Shown here: positions 31,399 through 41,022 of the stretch, in pieces
How the letters are laid out: every line of letters begins with the position of its first letter
How positions within the stretch are numbered: the first letter of the stretch is position 1
Origin: Pseudomonas sp. Root562
Lineage (GTDB): Bacteria > Pseudomonadota > Gammaproteobacteria > Pseudomonadales > Pseudomonadaceae
Assembly: GCF_001427125.1 (NCBI RefSeq)
Contig: NZ_LMGK01000022.1
Coordinates: forward strand, 286,126 to 350,125
Length of the DNA: 64,000 bases
Reading direction: 5' to 3'
Notes under the pieces: generated by a model
Told to the model about the DNA's origin: nothing
Databases searched by the model: none
Seen by the model: the letters and a program-made list of their open reading frames with translations, nothing else
Translations under genes and position numbers: made by a program

Positions 31399-34300
31399 AG
31401 CGGAGTTTCCAGAGCAGCATCGGTACGCACCCCACGCCAGTGGTTGAAGCGATGGCGCAGTTTGTCGAGATAGAGGTAAACCACCGGGGTGGTGTAAAGG
31501 GTCAGCACCTGGCTAAAGATCAGCCCGCCGATAATGGTCAGGCCCAGCGGCTGACGCATTTCCGCGCCTTCGGCACGCCCCAGCAGCAACGGCAATGCAC
31601 CGAGGATCGCGGCCAGCGTCGTCATCAGAATCGGCCGCAAACGTTGCAGGCAGGCGTTGCGAATCGACTCCAGCGGCGCCATGCCCTGATGCCGTTCCAG
31701 TTGCAGCGCCAGATCGATCATCAGAATCGCGTTCTTTTTCACCACGCCGATCAGCAGGAACAGGCCCAGCAAGGAAATCAGGCTGAACTCGCCACCCAGC
31801 GCGTAGATCGACAGCAATGCGCCGACACCCGCCGACGGCAACGTGGAGAGAATCGTCAACGGGTGGATATAGCTTTCATACAGCACGCCAAGGACCAGAT
31901 ACACCGCCACCAGCGCGCCGAGGATCATCCACGGTTGGCTTTTCTGGGTGGCGGCAAAGGCATCGGCGGTACCGGCCATTTTCGCGATCACATCTTCAGG
32001 CAAACCCACCGAGGCAATCGCCCGCTCGATGGCGGCGCTGCCCTGCTCCACGGTTACGCCTTCGGCCATGTCGAAGGCGATGCTTTCCGAGGCGAACTGG
32101 CCTTCATGGCTGACCCGATCGTCTTCCAGGCTGTTTTCATAGCGAGCGATGGTCGACAGCGGGATCCGTGCGCCATCGGCGGTAATCACCTGCACCTGAT
32201 TGAGGGTTATAGGATCCTGGGCGTATTTCGGGTTGACCTCCATCACGACCCGATATTGGTTCAGGCTGTCGTAGATGGTGGAAATCTGCCGCTGGCTGTA
32301 GGCGTTATTGAGCACCGCCGTGACCATGTCCATGTCCACACCCAGGCGCTTGGCCTGGTCACGATCGACAATCAACGTCACTTGCTGCGCACCCCGGCCT
32401 TCGCGGGCGTCAATCGCGGTCAGCTGCGGCAGCGCTTTAAGCGCGGTGACGACTTTCGGATACCACTCGCGCAGCGAGCCCAGATCGCCACTTTGCAGGA
32501 TGTAGGAATACTGCGACGAGGATTGCTCGCGGCCACCACCGAATTGCAGGTCCTGGTCGGCCATCAGCATCAGTTGTGCGCCGGGCACCTTGGGCATTTC
32601 CTTGCGCAGGCGTTCGATGACCTTTTGTGCGGAAATCCCGCGTTCCTTGATGGGCTTGAGGCGCACCAGCATGAAGGCGTTATTGGTGCCGTTCGAGCCC
32701 CCGATGAAGCCCGCCACGCTTTCGACCGCCTCGTCCTTCAACACCTCGCGGCGGAAAGTTTCCATTTTCGGCTGCATCACCGAGAACGAAAGGCCATCGT
32801 CGCCGCGCACGAAACCGATCAGCTGGCCGGTATCCTGCTGCGGCATAAATGTTTTTGGAACAACCACATACAACGCTATGTTCACGCCAATTGTCACAAA
32901 CAGGCTAAGCAACGTCAGGCGCCGATGACGCAGCACCCAGTCCAGGCTGGTCGCGTATTTGCCGACCATCCACTCGTTCGCCCGCTGGCTCCAGCGTTGC
33001 AGACGGTTTTCCTGGCCCTGCGTGTGCGGCTTCAACCAACGCGCGCAGAGCATGGGCGTCAAGGTCAGGGAAACGATCAGCGACACCACGATGGACGCCG
33101 CCAGCGTAATGGAAAACTCGCGGAACAGGCTTTCGACAATCCCGCCCATGAACAGGATCGACAGGAACACCGCCACCAGCGATACGTTCATCGACAGCAA
33201 GGTGAAGCCGACTTCCTGCGCGCCCAGGTACGCCGCTTTCATGGGGCGAATGCCAGCGTCGATGTGCCGGGAAATGTTCTCCAGCACTACGATGGCATCG
33301 TCAACCACCAGGCCGGTGGCCAGAATCAGTGCCATCAACGACAGGTTGTTCAGGGAAAACCCGTACAGGTACATCACGGCAAACGTACCGACCAGCGACA
33401 CCGGCACCGCTAGCGTCGGAATCAGCGAAGCGCGGAAATTGCCGAGAAACAGGAACACCACCAGAATCACCAGAGCCACGGCGATCAGCAGGGTCATTTC
33501 CGCTTCGTGCAGGGTGGCCTTGATCACCGGTGAACGGTCCATGGCCAGGTTCAGTTTGACACTGGCCGGCAGCACCGCCTGCAACGCCGGCAACTGGGCC
33601 TTGATCTCGTTGACCGTCTCGATGATGTTGGCGCCAGCCTGGCGGTTGATCACCAGCAGCACCGCCGCGTCATTGTTGAAGAAACCGCTGTTGTAGCGGT
33701 CCTCGACGCCGTCGCTGACCTTGGCCACATCCTTCAGGCGCAAGGCTGCACCGTCCGCGTAGTGGATGATCAGCGATTCGTAATCCTTGGCCTTCTCCAA
33801 TTGGTCGTTGGCCTGCACCTGCCAGAGGCGCTGGGCATCTTCCACCGAGCCCTTGGGCCGGCGTACGTTGGCATCGGCGATGGTTTTACGTACATCGTCC
33901 AGCGCGACGCCGTACTGGTTGAGCGCCTGGGGTTCGAGTTCGATACGCACGGCCGGCAGGGAACTGCCGCCGATCTGCACTTCACCCACGCCCTGTACCT
34001 GGGACAGGCTCTGGGACAGGATGGTGGAAGCCAGGTCGTACAACTGGCCCTTTTCCAGTACATCAGAGGTCAGCGACAGCACCATGATCGGCGCCTGGGA
34101 CGGGTTGACCTTCTTGTACGTCGGCATACTGCGCATGCCGCTGGGCAACAGATTGCGCGAAGCATTGATCGCCGCTTGCACTTCCCGCGCCGCGCCATTG
34201 ATGTCGCGATCGAGATCGAATTGCAGGATCACCCGGGTCGAGCCCTGACTGGAGCGACTGCTCATGGTGTTGACCCCGGCGATGGCGCCGAAGGAACGTT

Positions 34301-34502
34301 CCAGCGGCGTGGCCACGGTCGACGCCATGACCTCCGGGCTCGCGCCAGGCAAACTGGCCTGAACCACGATCACCGGAAAGTCCATTTGTGGCAACGGCGA
34401 CACTGGCAGAAGGCCGAAACTCACACCGCCCAGCAGCATGATCGCCAGGCTCAACAACATGGTCGCCACCGGGCGCTTGATGAAAGGACCGGAGAGGTTC
34501 AT
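31395..34502 (-). CDS. muxC: RND efflux inner-membrane transporter, MuxC/MdtC type
   Basis: A 1035-residue RND pump with 12 expected helices and two large periplasmic loops. The proton-relay region has GLVVDDAIVVLENISRH, and a second half starts near residue 520. The N-terminus MNLSGPFIKRPVATMLL is typical of MdtC. It overlaps muxB and opmB by 4 bp at its two ends. With MuxB it forms the unusual heteromeric two-RND pump known from MdtABC and MuxABC. Confidence 0.93.
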   Translation of the reverse strand: MNLSGPFIKRPVATMLLSLAIMLLGGVSFGLLPVSPLPQMDFPVIVVQASLPGASPEVMASTVATPLERSFGAIAGVNTMSSRSSQGSTRVILQFDLDRDINGAAREVQAAINASRNLLPSGMRSMPTYKKVNPSQAPIMVLSLTSDVLEKGQLYDLASTILSQSLSQVQGVGEVQIGGSSLPAVRIELEPQALNQYGVALDDVRKTIADANVRRPKGSVEDAQRLWQVQANDQLEKAKDYESLIIHYADGAALRLKDVAKVSDGVEDRYNSGFFNNDAAVLLVINRQAGANIIETVNEIKAQLPALQAVLPASVKLNLAMDRSPVIKATLHEAEMTLLIAVALVILVVFLFLGNFRASLIPTLAVPVSLVGTFAVMYLYGFSLNNLSLMALILATGLVVDDAIVVLENISRHIDAGIRPMKAAYLGAQEVGFTLLSMNVSLVAVFLSILFMGGIVESLFREFSITLAASIVVSLIVSLTLTPMLCARWLKPHTQGQENRLQRWSQRANEWMVGKYATSLDWVLRHRRLTLLSLFVTIGVNIALYVVVPKTFMPQQDTGQLIGFVRGDDGLSFSVMQPKMETFRREVLKDEAVESVAGFIGGSNGTNNAFMLVRLKPIKERGISAQKVIERLRKEMPKVPGAQLMLMADQDLQFGGGREQSSSQYSYILQSGDLGSLREWYPKVVTALKALPQLTAIDAREGRGAQQVTLIVDRDQAKRLGVDMDMVTAVLNNAYSQRQISTIYDSLNQYRVVMEVNPKYAQDPITLNQVQVITADGARIPLSTIARYENSLEDDRVSHEGQFASESIAFDMAEGVTVEQGSAAIERAIASVGLPEDVIAKMAGTADAFAATQKSQPWMILGALVAVYLVLGVLYESYIHPLTILSTLPSAGVGALLSIYALGGEFSLISLLGLFLLIGVVKKNAILMIDLALQLERHQGMAPLESIRNACLQRLRPILMTTLAAILGALPLLLGRAEGAEMRQPLGLTIIGGLIFSQVLTLYTTPVVYLYLDKLRHRFNHWRGVRTDAALETPL

Positions 34503-37500
34503 GGCTGCTCTACCGCGTCCACAGGCTCAGGCTTGCGCCCCCAGCGCCGGCCAAGACGGTCGAAATACAGGTAGATCACCGGCGTGGTGAACAGCGTCAG
34601 AACCTGGCTCAGCAACAAACCACCCACCATCACCAGACCCAACGGCTGGCGCAATTCCGCGCCGGAACCGGTGGCCAGCATCAACGGCACTGCACCGAAT
34701 AACGCCGCCAGTGTGGTCATCAGGATCGGCCGGAATCGCAGCAGCGCCGCTTGATAAATTGCAGTCTGCGGGTCCATGCCCTGATTGCGTTCGGCGTCGA
34801 GGGCGAAGTCGATCATCATGATCGCGTTCTTCTTGACGATACCGATCAGCAAAATGATGCCAATGATCGCGATCATCCCCAGGTCATTGCCGCTCAGGAT
34901 CAACGCCAGCAGGGCGCCGACCGCCGCCGAGGGCAAGGTCGAGAGAATGGTGATCGGGTGGATGTAGCTCTCGTAGAGTACGCCCAGCACGATGTACATG
35001 GTCACCACCGCCGCCAGGATCAGCAGCAAAGTACTCGACAGCGAAGCCTGGAACGCCTCGGCAGCGCCCTGGAACTGGGTCTGCACACCGATCGGCATGC
35101 CGATGTCCTTTTGCACCTGCTCGATGATCTCCACCGCATGCCCCAACGCCACGCCGGGCGCGAGGTTGAACGACATCATCACCGCCGGGAACTGACCAAT
35201 GTGGGTAATCGCCAGTTGCGCCTGACGCTCTTCGATGCGCGCCAGACTGGACAAGCGCACCTGCCCGCCATCGGTGGTCTTGACGTGGATCTGGTCCAGC
35301 GCCTGCGGGCCGATTTTCTCGCCGGATTGCGATTGCAGCACCACCCGATACTGGCTGGCCTGGGTGTAGATCGTGGAAATCTGCCGCTGACCGAAGGCGT
35401 CATACAGCGCATCGGTGATGTTCGACACCGACACGCCGAGCCGCGACGCCGCATCACGGTCGATCACCAGATAGACCTGCAAGCCCTTGTCCTGCAAATC
35501 GCTGGCGACATCAGTCAGTTCAGGCTGTTGTGCCAACGCCTCCACCAGACGCCCACTCCACAGACTGAGCAGTTCGGAGTCCGGCGAGGACATGCTGAAC
35601 TGGTACTGCGTGCGGCTGACCCGGTCCTCGATGGTCAGGTCCTGTACCGGCTGCATGAACAGGCGGATGCCCACCAGTTTGTCCAGTTCCGGTTGCAGGC
35701 GCGCAATCACTTCAGTGGCGCTCAGGTCGCGGTCACTGTGGGATTTGAGGTTGATCAGCAAGCGGCCACTGTTGAGTGTCGAGTTGTCGCCATCCACCCC
35801 GATGTAGGACGACAGGCTCTCGACCGCCGGATCCGCGAGGATGACCTTGGCCAGCGCTTGCTGACGCTCACTCATCGCCGCGAAGGAAATCGACTGCGGC
35901 GCCTCGGAAATGCCCTGGATCACTCCGGTGTCCTGCACCGGGAAAAAGCCCTTGGGCACCACCATGTACAGAAACACAGTCAGCGCCAAGGTACCGATGG
36001 CCACCATCAGCGTCAGCGGTTGGTGCTTGAGCACCCACTGCAACTTGCGCCCGTACGCCGCGATCATCCAGTCGATGAACGCGCCGCTGGTCCGGTAGAA
36101 ACGACCCTGTTCCTGTTCCTTGGGCTCGCGCTTGAGCAGGCGCGCGCACATCATCGGCGTCAGGGTCAGGGACACCACAAGCGAAATCAGGATGGCGACC
36201 GCCAGGGTAATGGCGAATTCGCGGAACAGGCGCCCTACCACATCGGCCATGAACAGCAGCGGAATCAGTACGGCGATCAGCGACAGGGTCAGGGAAATCA
36301 GGGTGAAGCCGATCTGTTTGGCGCCCTTGAGCGCGGCGTTCAGCGGGCTGTCGCCTTCTTCGATAAACCGGGAAATGTTCTCCAGCATGACGATCGCATC
36401 GTCCACCACAAAACCGGTGGCGATGGTCAGGGCCATCAGGGTCAGGTTATTGACCGAGAACCCCGCCAGGTACATCACGCCGAAGGTGCCGATCAGCGAC
36501 AGCGGTACGGCCACCGACGGAATGATCGTCGCACTGGCCCGGCGCAGGAACAGGAACGTGACCATGACCACCAACGCAATGGCGATCAGCAGTTCGTGTT
36601 GCACGTCCTTGACCGAGGCACGGATGGTCTGGGTGCGGTCGGTGAGCACCACCACATCGAGACCAGCCGGCAGGTTGTCGGTGATGCTCGGCAGCAAGGC
36701 CTTGATCCGGTCGACCACTTCGATGACATTGGCTCCGGGCTGGCGCTGGATGTTCAACAACACCGCCTGGTTTTCGTTGGCCCACGCGGCCAGACGCTCG
36801 TTTTCGGCACCGTCGACGATTTCCGCCACGTCCTTGAGGCGCAGGGGCGCACCGTTGGCGTAAGCGAGGATCAGGTTGGCGTAGTCCTTGGGCGAGGTCA
36901 GTTGATCGTTTGCATCAAGCATCGACACCCGGGTCGGGCCGTCGAAGTTGCCCTTGGGCTGGTTGACGTTGGAGGCACCGATCAACGTGCGCACGTCGGA
37001 CAGGTTCAGGCCGTTGGCGGCGAGCGCCTCGGGGTTGACCTTGATTCGCACGGCCTGACGCTGGCCACCGGCAATGCTGACCATGCCGACGCCACTGATC
37101 TGGGCAATCTTTTGCGCCATGCGGGTGTCGACCAGGTCATTGAGCTTTGGCAACAGCATGGTCTTGGACGTGATGGCCAGGGTCAGCACCGGCGTATCGG
37201 CCGGGTTGACCTTGTTGTACACCGGCGGCGCCGGCAGGTCCGAGGGCAGCAGATTGGTGGCGGCGTTGATGGCCGCTTGCACCTGCTGCTCGGCCACGTC
37301 CATGTTGATGTCGAGGCTGAACCGCAAGGTCAGGACCGACGCACCACCAGAACTGGTGGAGGCCATTTGCGTCAGACCGGGCATTTGCCCGAACTGGCGT
37401 TCAAGGGGCGCAGTCACGGCGCTGGTCATGACATCCGGGCTGGCGCCGGGATAGAGCGTCATGACCCGAATGGTCGGGTAGTCGACCTGGGGCAAGGCCG

Positions 37501-37603
37501 ACACGGGCAGCAACCGATAGGCGATCACACCGGCCAGAATAATGGCCAGCATGCTCAGGGTCGTCGCTACCGGACGAAGGATGAACAGCCGCGAGAGATT
37601 CAT
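34499..37603 (-). CDS. muxB: RND efflux inner-membrane transporter, MuxB/MdtB type
   Basis: A 1034-residue RND pump with N-terminus MNLSRLFILRPVATTLSML and proton-relay segment GFVVDDAIVMLENISRF. It is clearly related to muxC, which follows with a 4-bp ATGA overlap; its own start overlaps muxA by 4 bp. In the related MdtBC pump, one subunit mainly moves protons and the other the substrate. Confidence 0.93.
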   Translation of the reverse strand: MNLSRLFILRPVATTLSMLAIILAGVIAYRLLPVSALPQVDYPTIRVMTLYPGASPDVMTSAVTAPLERQFGQMPGLTQMASTSSGGASVLTLRFSLDINMDVAEQQVQAAINAATNLLPSDLPAPPVYNKVNPADTPVLTLAITSKTMLLPKLNDLVDTRMAQKIAQISGVGMVSIAGGQRQAVRIKVNPEALAANGLNLSDVRTLIGASNVNQPKGNFDGPTRVSMLDANDQLTSPKDYANLILAYANGAPLRLKDVAEIVDGAENERLAAWANENQAVLLNIQRQPGANVIEVVDRIKALLPSITDNLPAGLDVVVLTDRTQTIRASVKDVQHELLIAIALVVMVTFLFLRRASATIIPSVAVPLSLIGTFGVMYLAGFSVNNLTLMALTIATGFVVDDAIVMLENISRFIEEGDSPLNAALKGAKQIGFTLISLTLSLIAVLIPLLFMADVVGRLFREFAITLAVAILISLVVSLTLTPMMCARLLKREPKEQEQGRFYRTSGAFIDWMIAAYGRKLQWVLKHQPLTLMVAIGTLALTVFLYMVVPKGFFPVQDTGVIQGISEAPQSISFAAMSERQQALAKVILADPAVESLSSYIGVDGDNSTLNSGRLLINLKSHSDRDLSATEVIARLQPELDKLVGIRLFMQPVQDLTIEDRVSRTQYQFSMSSPDSELLSLWSGRLVEALAQQPELTDVASDLQDKGLQVYLVIDRDAASRLGVSVSNITDALYDAFGQRQISTIYTQASQYRVVLQSQSGEKIGPQALDQIHVKTTDGGQVRLSSLARIEERQAQLAITHIGQFPAVMMSFNLAPGVALGHAVEIIEQVQKDIGMPIGVQTQFQGAAEAFQASLSSTLLLILAAVVTMYIVLGVLYESYIHPITILSTLPSAAVGALLALILSGNDLGMIAIIGIILLIGIVKKNAIMMIDFALDAERNQGMDPQTAIYQAALLRFRPILMTTLAALFGAVPLMLATGSGAELRQPLGLVMVGGLLLSQVLTLFTTPVIYLYFDRLGRRWGRKPEPVDAVEQP

Positions 37604-38916
37604 GCGCCGCCCTTTTTCGCCTTGTCGGCAGGTGCCGGTTCAGTCGTGGTAGCCGCGGATTTGCCCTGTAGATGGCCGGCTGGGCTGGTCGGCACTTGCT
37701 GCGGATCGTTGACCACTTCCACATCGCTGCCGTCCTTCAAGCGATCAGTGCCTTCCAGCACCACACGATCACCGGCGGCCAGGCCTTCGGTGACCACGGT
37801 GTTCTCACCGTCGCTGGCACCGATCTTCAGTTGACGAATCTTGACCTTCTTGTCGCCGTCCAGGGCATAGACGAACGTGCCGTTGGTGCCGAACTGAATC
37901 GCCGCCGAAGGTGCGAGCACCACGCCTTTGAGGGTGTCGGCCAGCAGGCGCACATTGACGAACTGGTTGGGAAACAGCGCCTGGTCACGGTTGTCGTAAC
38001 GCGCCTTGAATTTCAGGGTGCCGGTGGTGACATCGATCTGGTTGTCCAGGCTCTGCAACACGCCGGTGGCCTGCAATTTGGTGTCGCCGCGATCCCAGGC
38101 TTCGGCGGGCAGTTTTGCACCGCTGCGATAACGGGCCAGTACGGTCTCGAGGCTGTTTTCCGGCAAGGTGAAGGCCACGCTGATCGGTTGCGTCTGGGTG
38201 ATGATCGCCAGCGCCGTGGTGTCATTGGCCGCTACCAGGTTACCGACATCGAGCTGACGCAAACCGACGCGCCCGGCGATTGGCGCCCGGATCCGGGTGA
38301 ATTCGAGATTGAGCTTGGCGTCGTTGACTGCCGCCTGATTGGTCTTGACCGTGCCCTGGTACTGGCCGACCAGTGCTTCGGCGGTGTCCAGGGTCTGCTT
38401 GGCGATGCTGTCTTCGCGATAAAGGCCGCGATAGCGCTCGACGTCGACCTGGGCGTTCTTCAGTTGCGCCTGATTCTGCAGCAAGGTGCCTTCGGCCTGG
38501 AGCAGCGCGTTCTGGTAAGGACGCGGATCAATCTCGGCCAGCAGATCGCCGGCCTTGACCATCTGCCCTTCCTCGAAATGGATCTTGACCAGCTCACCGC
38601 CCACGCGGCTGCGCACATTGATCGTGTTCAGCGCGGTGACCGTGCCCAGCGCCTTGTAATACAGCGGGAAGTCACCGGTGACCGCCGGCGCCACACGCAC
38701 CGGAACGGGCCCGGACGCCCCGCCGAACCCCGGACGCATACCGCCCGAACGGCCTGTGTGTCCGGCCACGGCTTTCTGCCCCGCCCCCTCTTTGGGCGCA
38801 GTACTGCCGGGCCAGAATTTCCAGCACAGGCCAGCGATGACCAGCAGGACAAGCAGGCCGAACAGCCAGCGACGAGGACTACGGGAAGCAGAGGATTGCA
38901 TTGAATGATCAACCAT
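37600..38916 (-). CDS. muxA: RND efflux membrane-fusion protein, MuxA/MdtA type
   Basis: A 438-residue periplasmic adaptor. It has an N-terminal anchor (WLFGLLVLLVIAGLCW), lipoyl halves (NVRSRVGGELVKIHFEEG and TRIRAPIAGRVGL) around an alpha-hairpin, and a beta-barrel region. The tail is Lys/Ala/Pro-rich. The start could be 38916 or the ATG five codons in (38901); neither has a clear ribosome site. It is the first gene of the operon; a GTAA triple repeat lies 67-93 bp upstream. Confidence 0.9.
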   Translation of the reverse strand: MVDHSMQSSASRSPRRWLFGLLVLLVIAGLCWKFWPGSTAPKEGAGQKAVAGHTGRSGGMRPGFGGASGPVPVRVAPAVTGDFPLYYKALGTVTALNTINVRSRVGGELVKIHFEEGQMVKAGDLLAEIDPRPYQNALLQAEGTLLQNQAQLKNAQVDVERYRGLYREDSIAKQTLDTAEALVGQYQGTVKTNQAAVNDAKLNLEFTRIRAPIAGRVGLRQLDVGNLVAANDTTALAIITQTQPISVAFTLPENSLETVLARYRSGAKLPAEAWDRGDTKLQATGVLQSLDNQIDVTTGTLKFKARYDNRDQALFPNQFVNVRLLADTLKGVVLAPSAAIQFGTNGTFVYALDGDKKVKIRQLKIGASDGENTVVTEGLAAGDRVVLEGTDRLKDGSDVEVVNDPQQVPTSPAGHLQGKSAATTTEPAPADKAKKGGA

Positions 38917-38982
38917 TGGGCGCGTGGGCTTGTTTTACATGAGGCTGAACGATAAGCACTGGCGGGTCTTAAGCAAAGCGCC

Positions 38983-39009
38983 TTTACCGGCAATTTACCT
39001 TCGGCTTAC
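38983..39009 (-). promoter_or_regulatory. Triple GTAA direct repeat upstream of muxA (CpxR-like site)
   Basis: On the minus strand, GTAAG, GTAAA and GTAAA occur at exactly 11-bp spacing (39005-39009, 38994-38998, 38983-38987). The last two form GTAAA-N6-GTAAA, the form given for CpxR sites. An 11-bp period places all three on one face of the helix, as expected for OmpR-family regulators. The site is 67 bp before the muxA start. Confidence 0.5.
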
Positions 39010-39101
39010 GTAACAGGAAATGTATCCAAGACACTGAAACACAAATGAAAACGGCCTGGACAGAGGGGTAATGCTATTCAGTTATGGACGAACACTGCAC
39101 C

Positions 39102-39209
39102 TGTGGCGAGGGAGCTTGCTCCCGCTGGGGCGCGAAGCGGCCCCAAAAAATGGGACTGCTACGCAGTCCAGCGGGACGGTGCGGCGCTCCGGCAAGCTCC
39201 CCCTCCACA
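39102..39209. repeat. REP pair, partly degraded
   Basis: The left arm TGTGGCGAGGGAGCTTGCTC is intact. The right arm CAAGCTCCCCCTCCACA has changes. It lies in the 372-bp gap between muxA and tpx. The rest of the gap holds the GTAA repeats and no gene that I can support. Confidence 0.8.
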
Positions 39210-39288
39210 GGTTACTGATTACTCGCTCTATCTCTTAACTGAACAGCATTGTGGAGATTAGGAGGCATTAAACTTTGTAAAGGTAAGC

Positions 39289-39789
39289 TTATTTCAGGGC
39301 AGCGAGCGCTGCTTCGTAGTTCGGCTCTTCAGCGATTTCCTTGACCAGTTCGCTGTGCAGCACGTTGTCATTCTCGTCCAGAACCACCACGGCACGAGCG
39401 GTCAGGCCTTTCAGTGGGCCGTCAGCGATGGCCACGCCGTAGTTTTCGATGAACTCGGCACCGCGCAGGGTCGACAGGTTCTGGACGTTTTCCAGGCCTT
39501 CGGCACCGCAGAAACGCGCCTGGGCGAATGGCAGGTCGGCGGAGATGCACAACACCACGGTGTTGGCGACATCGTTGGCCTGGGCGTTGAACTTGCGCAC
39601 AGATGTGGCGCAGGTCGGGGTGTCGACGCTTGGGAAGATGTTCAGCACTTTGCGCTTGCCGGCAAAGTCTTTCAGGGTGACGTCGGACAGATTGCCGGCA
39701 ACCAGAGAAAAGGCTGGCGCCTTGGAACCGGCTTGAGGCAGTTGGCCGTTGACTTGAACGGGGTTGCCTTTAAGAGTGACTTGAGCCAT
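39289..39789 (-). CDS. tpx: Thiol peroxidase
   Basis: A 166-residue peroxiredoxin of the Tpx type that reduces peroxides with thioredoxin. The peroxidatic Cys60 is in DTPTCATSVR, and the resolving Cys94 is in ARFCGAEG; an additional Cys81 is present. The ATG at 39789 follows AAGGA and gives the standard length. The open frame extends upstream to 40041 only because it reads through a REP sequence, so that extension was rejected. The gene is divergent from the YciI-family gene. Confidence 0.95.
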   Translation of the reverse strand: MAQVTLKGNPVQVNGQLPQAGSKAPAFSLVAGNLSDVTLKDFAGKRKVLNIFPSVDTPTCATSVRKFNAQANDVANTVVLCISADLPFAQARFCGAEGLENVQNLSTLRGAEFIENYGVAIADGPLKGLTARAVVVLDENDNVLHSELVKEIAEEPNYEAALAALK

Positions 39790-39915
39790 GAACGGAGTCC
39801 TTCTGAACGTTGTGGTAGAGAATTTTGAAGAGGTCGAAGTTAACCACGAAATGGCCCGGTGACCTACCCCGGATACAAATCGTGAGGTATTGCTTTGCCA
39901 GTCACCACCAAACCC

Positions 39916-40005
39916 TGTGGGAGCCGGGCTTGCCCGCGATGACGGCCGTACATTCAACAACGCTGTGACCGGCCGATTGCTATCGCTGGCAAGCCAGCTC
40001 CCACA
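39916..40005. repeat. REP pair of two subtypes between tpx and the YciI gene
   Basis: TGTGGGAGCCGGGCTTGCCC begins the left arm, and the right arm carries GCTGGCAAGCCAGCTCCCACA in part. The arms have different cores (CGGGCTTGCCCG versus GGCAAGCC), so it is a mixed pair. The rest of the 359-bp gap between tpx and the YciI gene shows no gene; a promoter for each side is expected there but not identified. Confidence 0.8.
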
Positions 40006-40148
40006 GAGAATCGCGGTGTTACATAAATAATCGCTACGCATCGCAATGCCGCGCCTAAGGTTCTTTCAGTTTTTTTGGACGCGCTGTCGATTTGCGTCCT
40101 CACCATTCGACCATTAGCGAATCGTTCAAATCATGCGGAGAAACCACC

Positions 40149-40574
40149 ATGCGCTTCATGATCATCATCAAGGCCAGCCAGGATTCCGAAGCCGGCATCA
40201 TGCCCAGCACCGAACTGCTGACCGCCATGGGCAATTACAACGAAGAACTGGCCAAGGCCGGAATCCTCCTCGCTGGCGAAGGCCTGCATCCGAGCAGCAA
40301 AGGCGCCCGCGTGCGCTTCGCGGGTGATAAACGCACGGTCATCGACGGCCCCTTTGCCGAAACCAAGGAACTGATCGCCGGTTTCTGGCTATGGCAGGTG
40401 AAATCAAAAGAAGAGGCAGTCGAATGGGTCAAGCGCTGCCCCAACCCAATGCCCGGCACCGAATCGGAAATCGAGATTCGCCAGGTATTTGAAATGGAGG
40501 ATTTCGGTGCAGAGCTGACGCCGGAATTGCGGGAGCAGGAAGAGCGGGCGTTTGGCAAGGGCAAGCAGTCCTGA
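40149..40574 (+). CDS. YciI family (DGPF-type) protein
   Basis: A 141-residue small alpha/beta protein with N-terminus MRFMIIIKAS, LAGEGLHPSSKGARVRF, and the diagnostic IDGPFAETKELIAGFW motif. The ATG follows CGGAG at about 8 bp. Family members are often found beside an ECF sigma factor; here none is adjacent, and the next gene is DUF6124. The biochemical role is unknown; the fold resembles dimeric alpha/beta-barrel proteins. Confidence 0.87.
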   Translation: MRFMIIIKASQDSEAGIMPSTELLTAMGNYNEELAKAGILLAGEGLHPSSKGARVRFAGDKRTVIDGPFAETKELIAGFWLWQVKSKEEAVEWVKRCPNPMPGTESEIEIRQVFEMEDFGAELTPELREQEERAFGKGKQS

Positions 40575-40612
40575 GCCATTTTCAAGTGGGTTGCCTTGAT
40601 GCGCTGGCATGG

Positions 40613-40633
40613 TCACGTCCCGAGTGGACGTGA
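40613..40633. other. Perfect hairpin after the YciI gene
   Basis: TCACGTCC (40613-40620) and GGACGTGA (40626-40633) are perfectly complementary, with a 5-bp loop. No T-run follows. It could be a terminator of the factor-dependent kind or a protein site. Confidence 0.4.
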
Positions 40634-40903
40634 TCTCCGACGGGCTCTACCTCTGTTAAACCGCTTACTTTTGCTCAGCGTCAGTGAGCGTGATGTTTTG
40701 CATCAAAATGCCAGTTTCCGGGAGGCTACAGCGCCTTGCGGCATTGCCTACAACTACGCCAGAATCCGCCGGCTTGTGCGTCCCAGAGGCCATCGGTAAC
40801 TTGATTTGCGTCGCTGATTGTCAGTGACCGGGTTTAGTAGCCCGACTACCTTCCTGATACGGTTGTACAAGCTTCATTCAGTCAGGCATTGGCCTGTACT
40901 TAA

Positions 40904-41022
40904 TGGTAGCTGTGCGCATGGCGCCCTTGGGCGCGCCGGATTTGGGTCGGTATCCGGTCTACTAACTTGCGCATAGCTGCCACCTCTTCGTTTAGTAGCG
41001 AGATAGTTGCAGCCCTAACTAT
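40904..41022 (+). ncRNA. Structured leader of the DUF6124 gene (candidate cis-regulatory RNA)
   Basis: A 15-bp stem (40904-40918 with 40968-40982, two G-U pairs) encloses two hairpins: GCGCC-CTTG-GGCGC (40921-40934) and CCGGAT/ATCCGG (40936-40957, 10-nt loop). A further hairpin, ATAGTT/AACTAT (41003-41022), sits just before the AGGA ribosome site. TTTAGTAG occurs twice (40833-40840 and 40991-40998) and can pair with CTACTA at 40959-40964, so alternative folds exist. The 462-bp gap before the gene has no other supported gene. I recall similar GC-bounded leaders near DUF6124/DUF3077 genes in Pseudomonas; function is unknown. Confidence 0.5.

Noticed and set aside
31440..33413. Forward open frame of 657 residues opposite muxC
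   Set aside because: Antisense shadow of muxC; no start signal.
34751..37834. Forward open frame of 1027 residues opposite muxB
   Set aside because: Composition is His/Gln/Arg/Gly-biased, typical of antisense frames of GC-rich genes; muxB is a clear family match.
39289..40041. Longer Tpx reading frame of 250 residues
   Set aside because: The extension reads through a REP sequence; the standard 166-residue form starts at 39789 with AAGGA.
40596..40799. Small forward frame of 67 residues after the YciI gene
   Set aside because: No ribosome site and no protein-like composition; the region holds hairpins.
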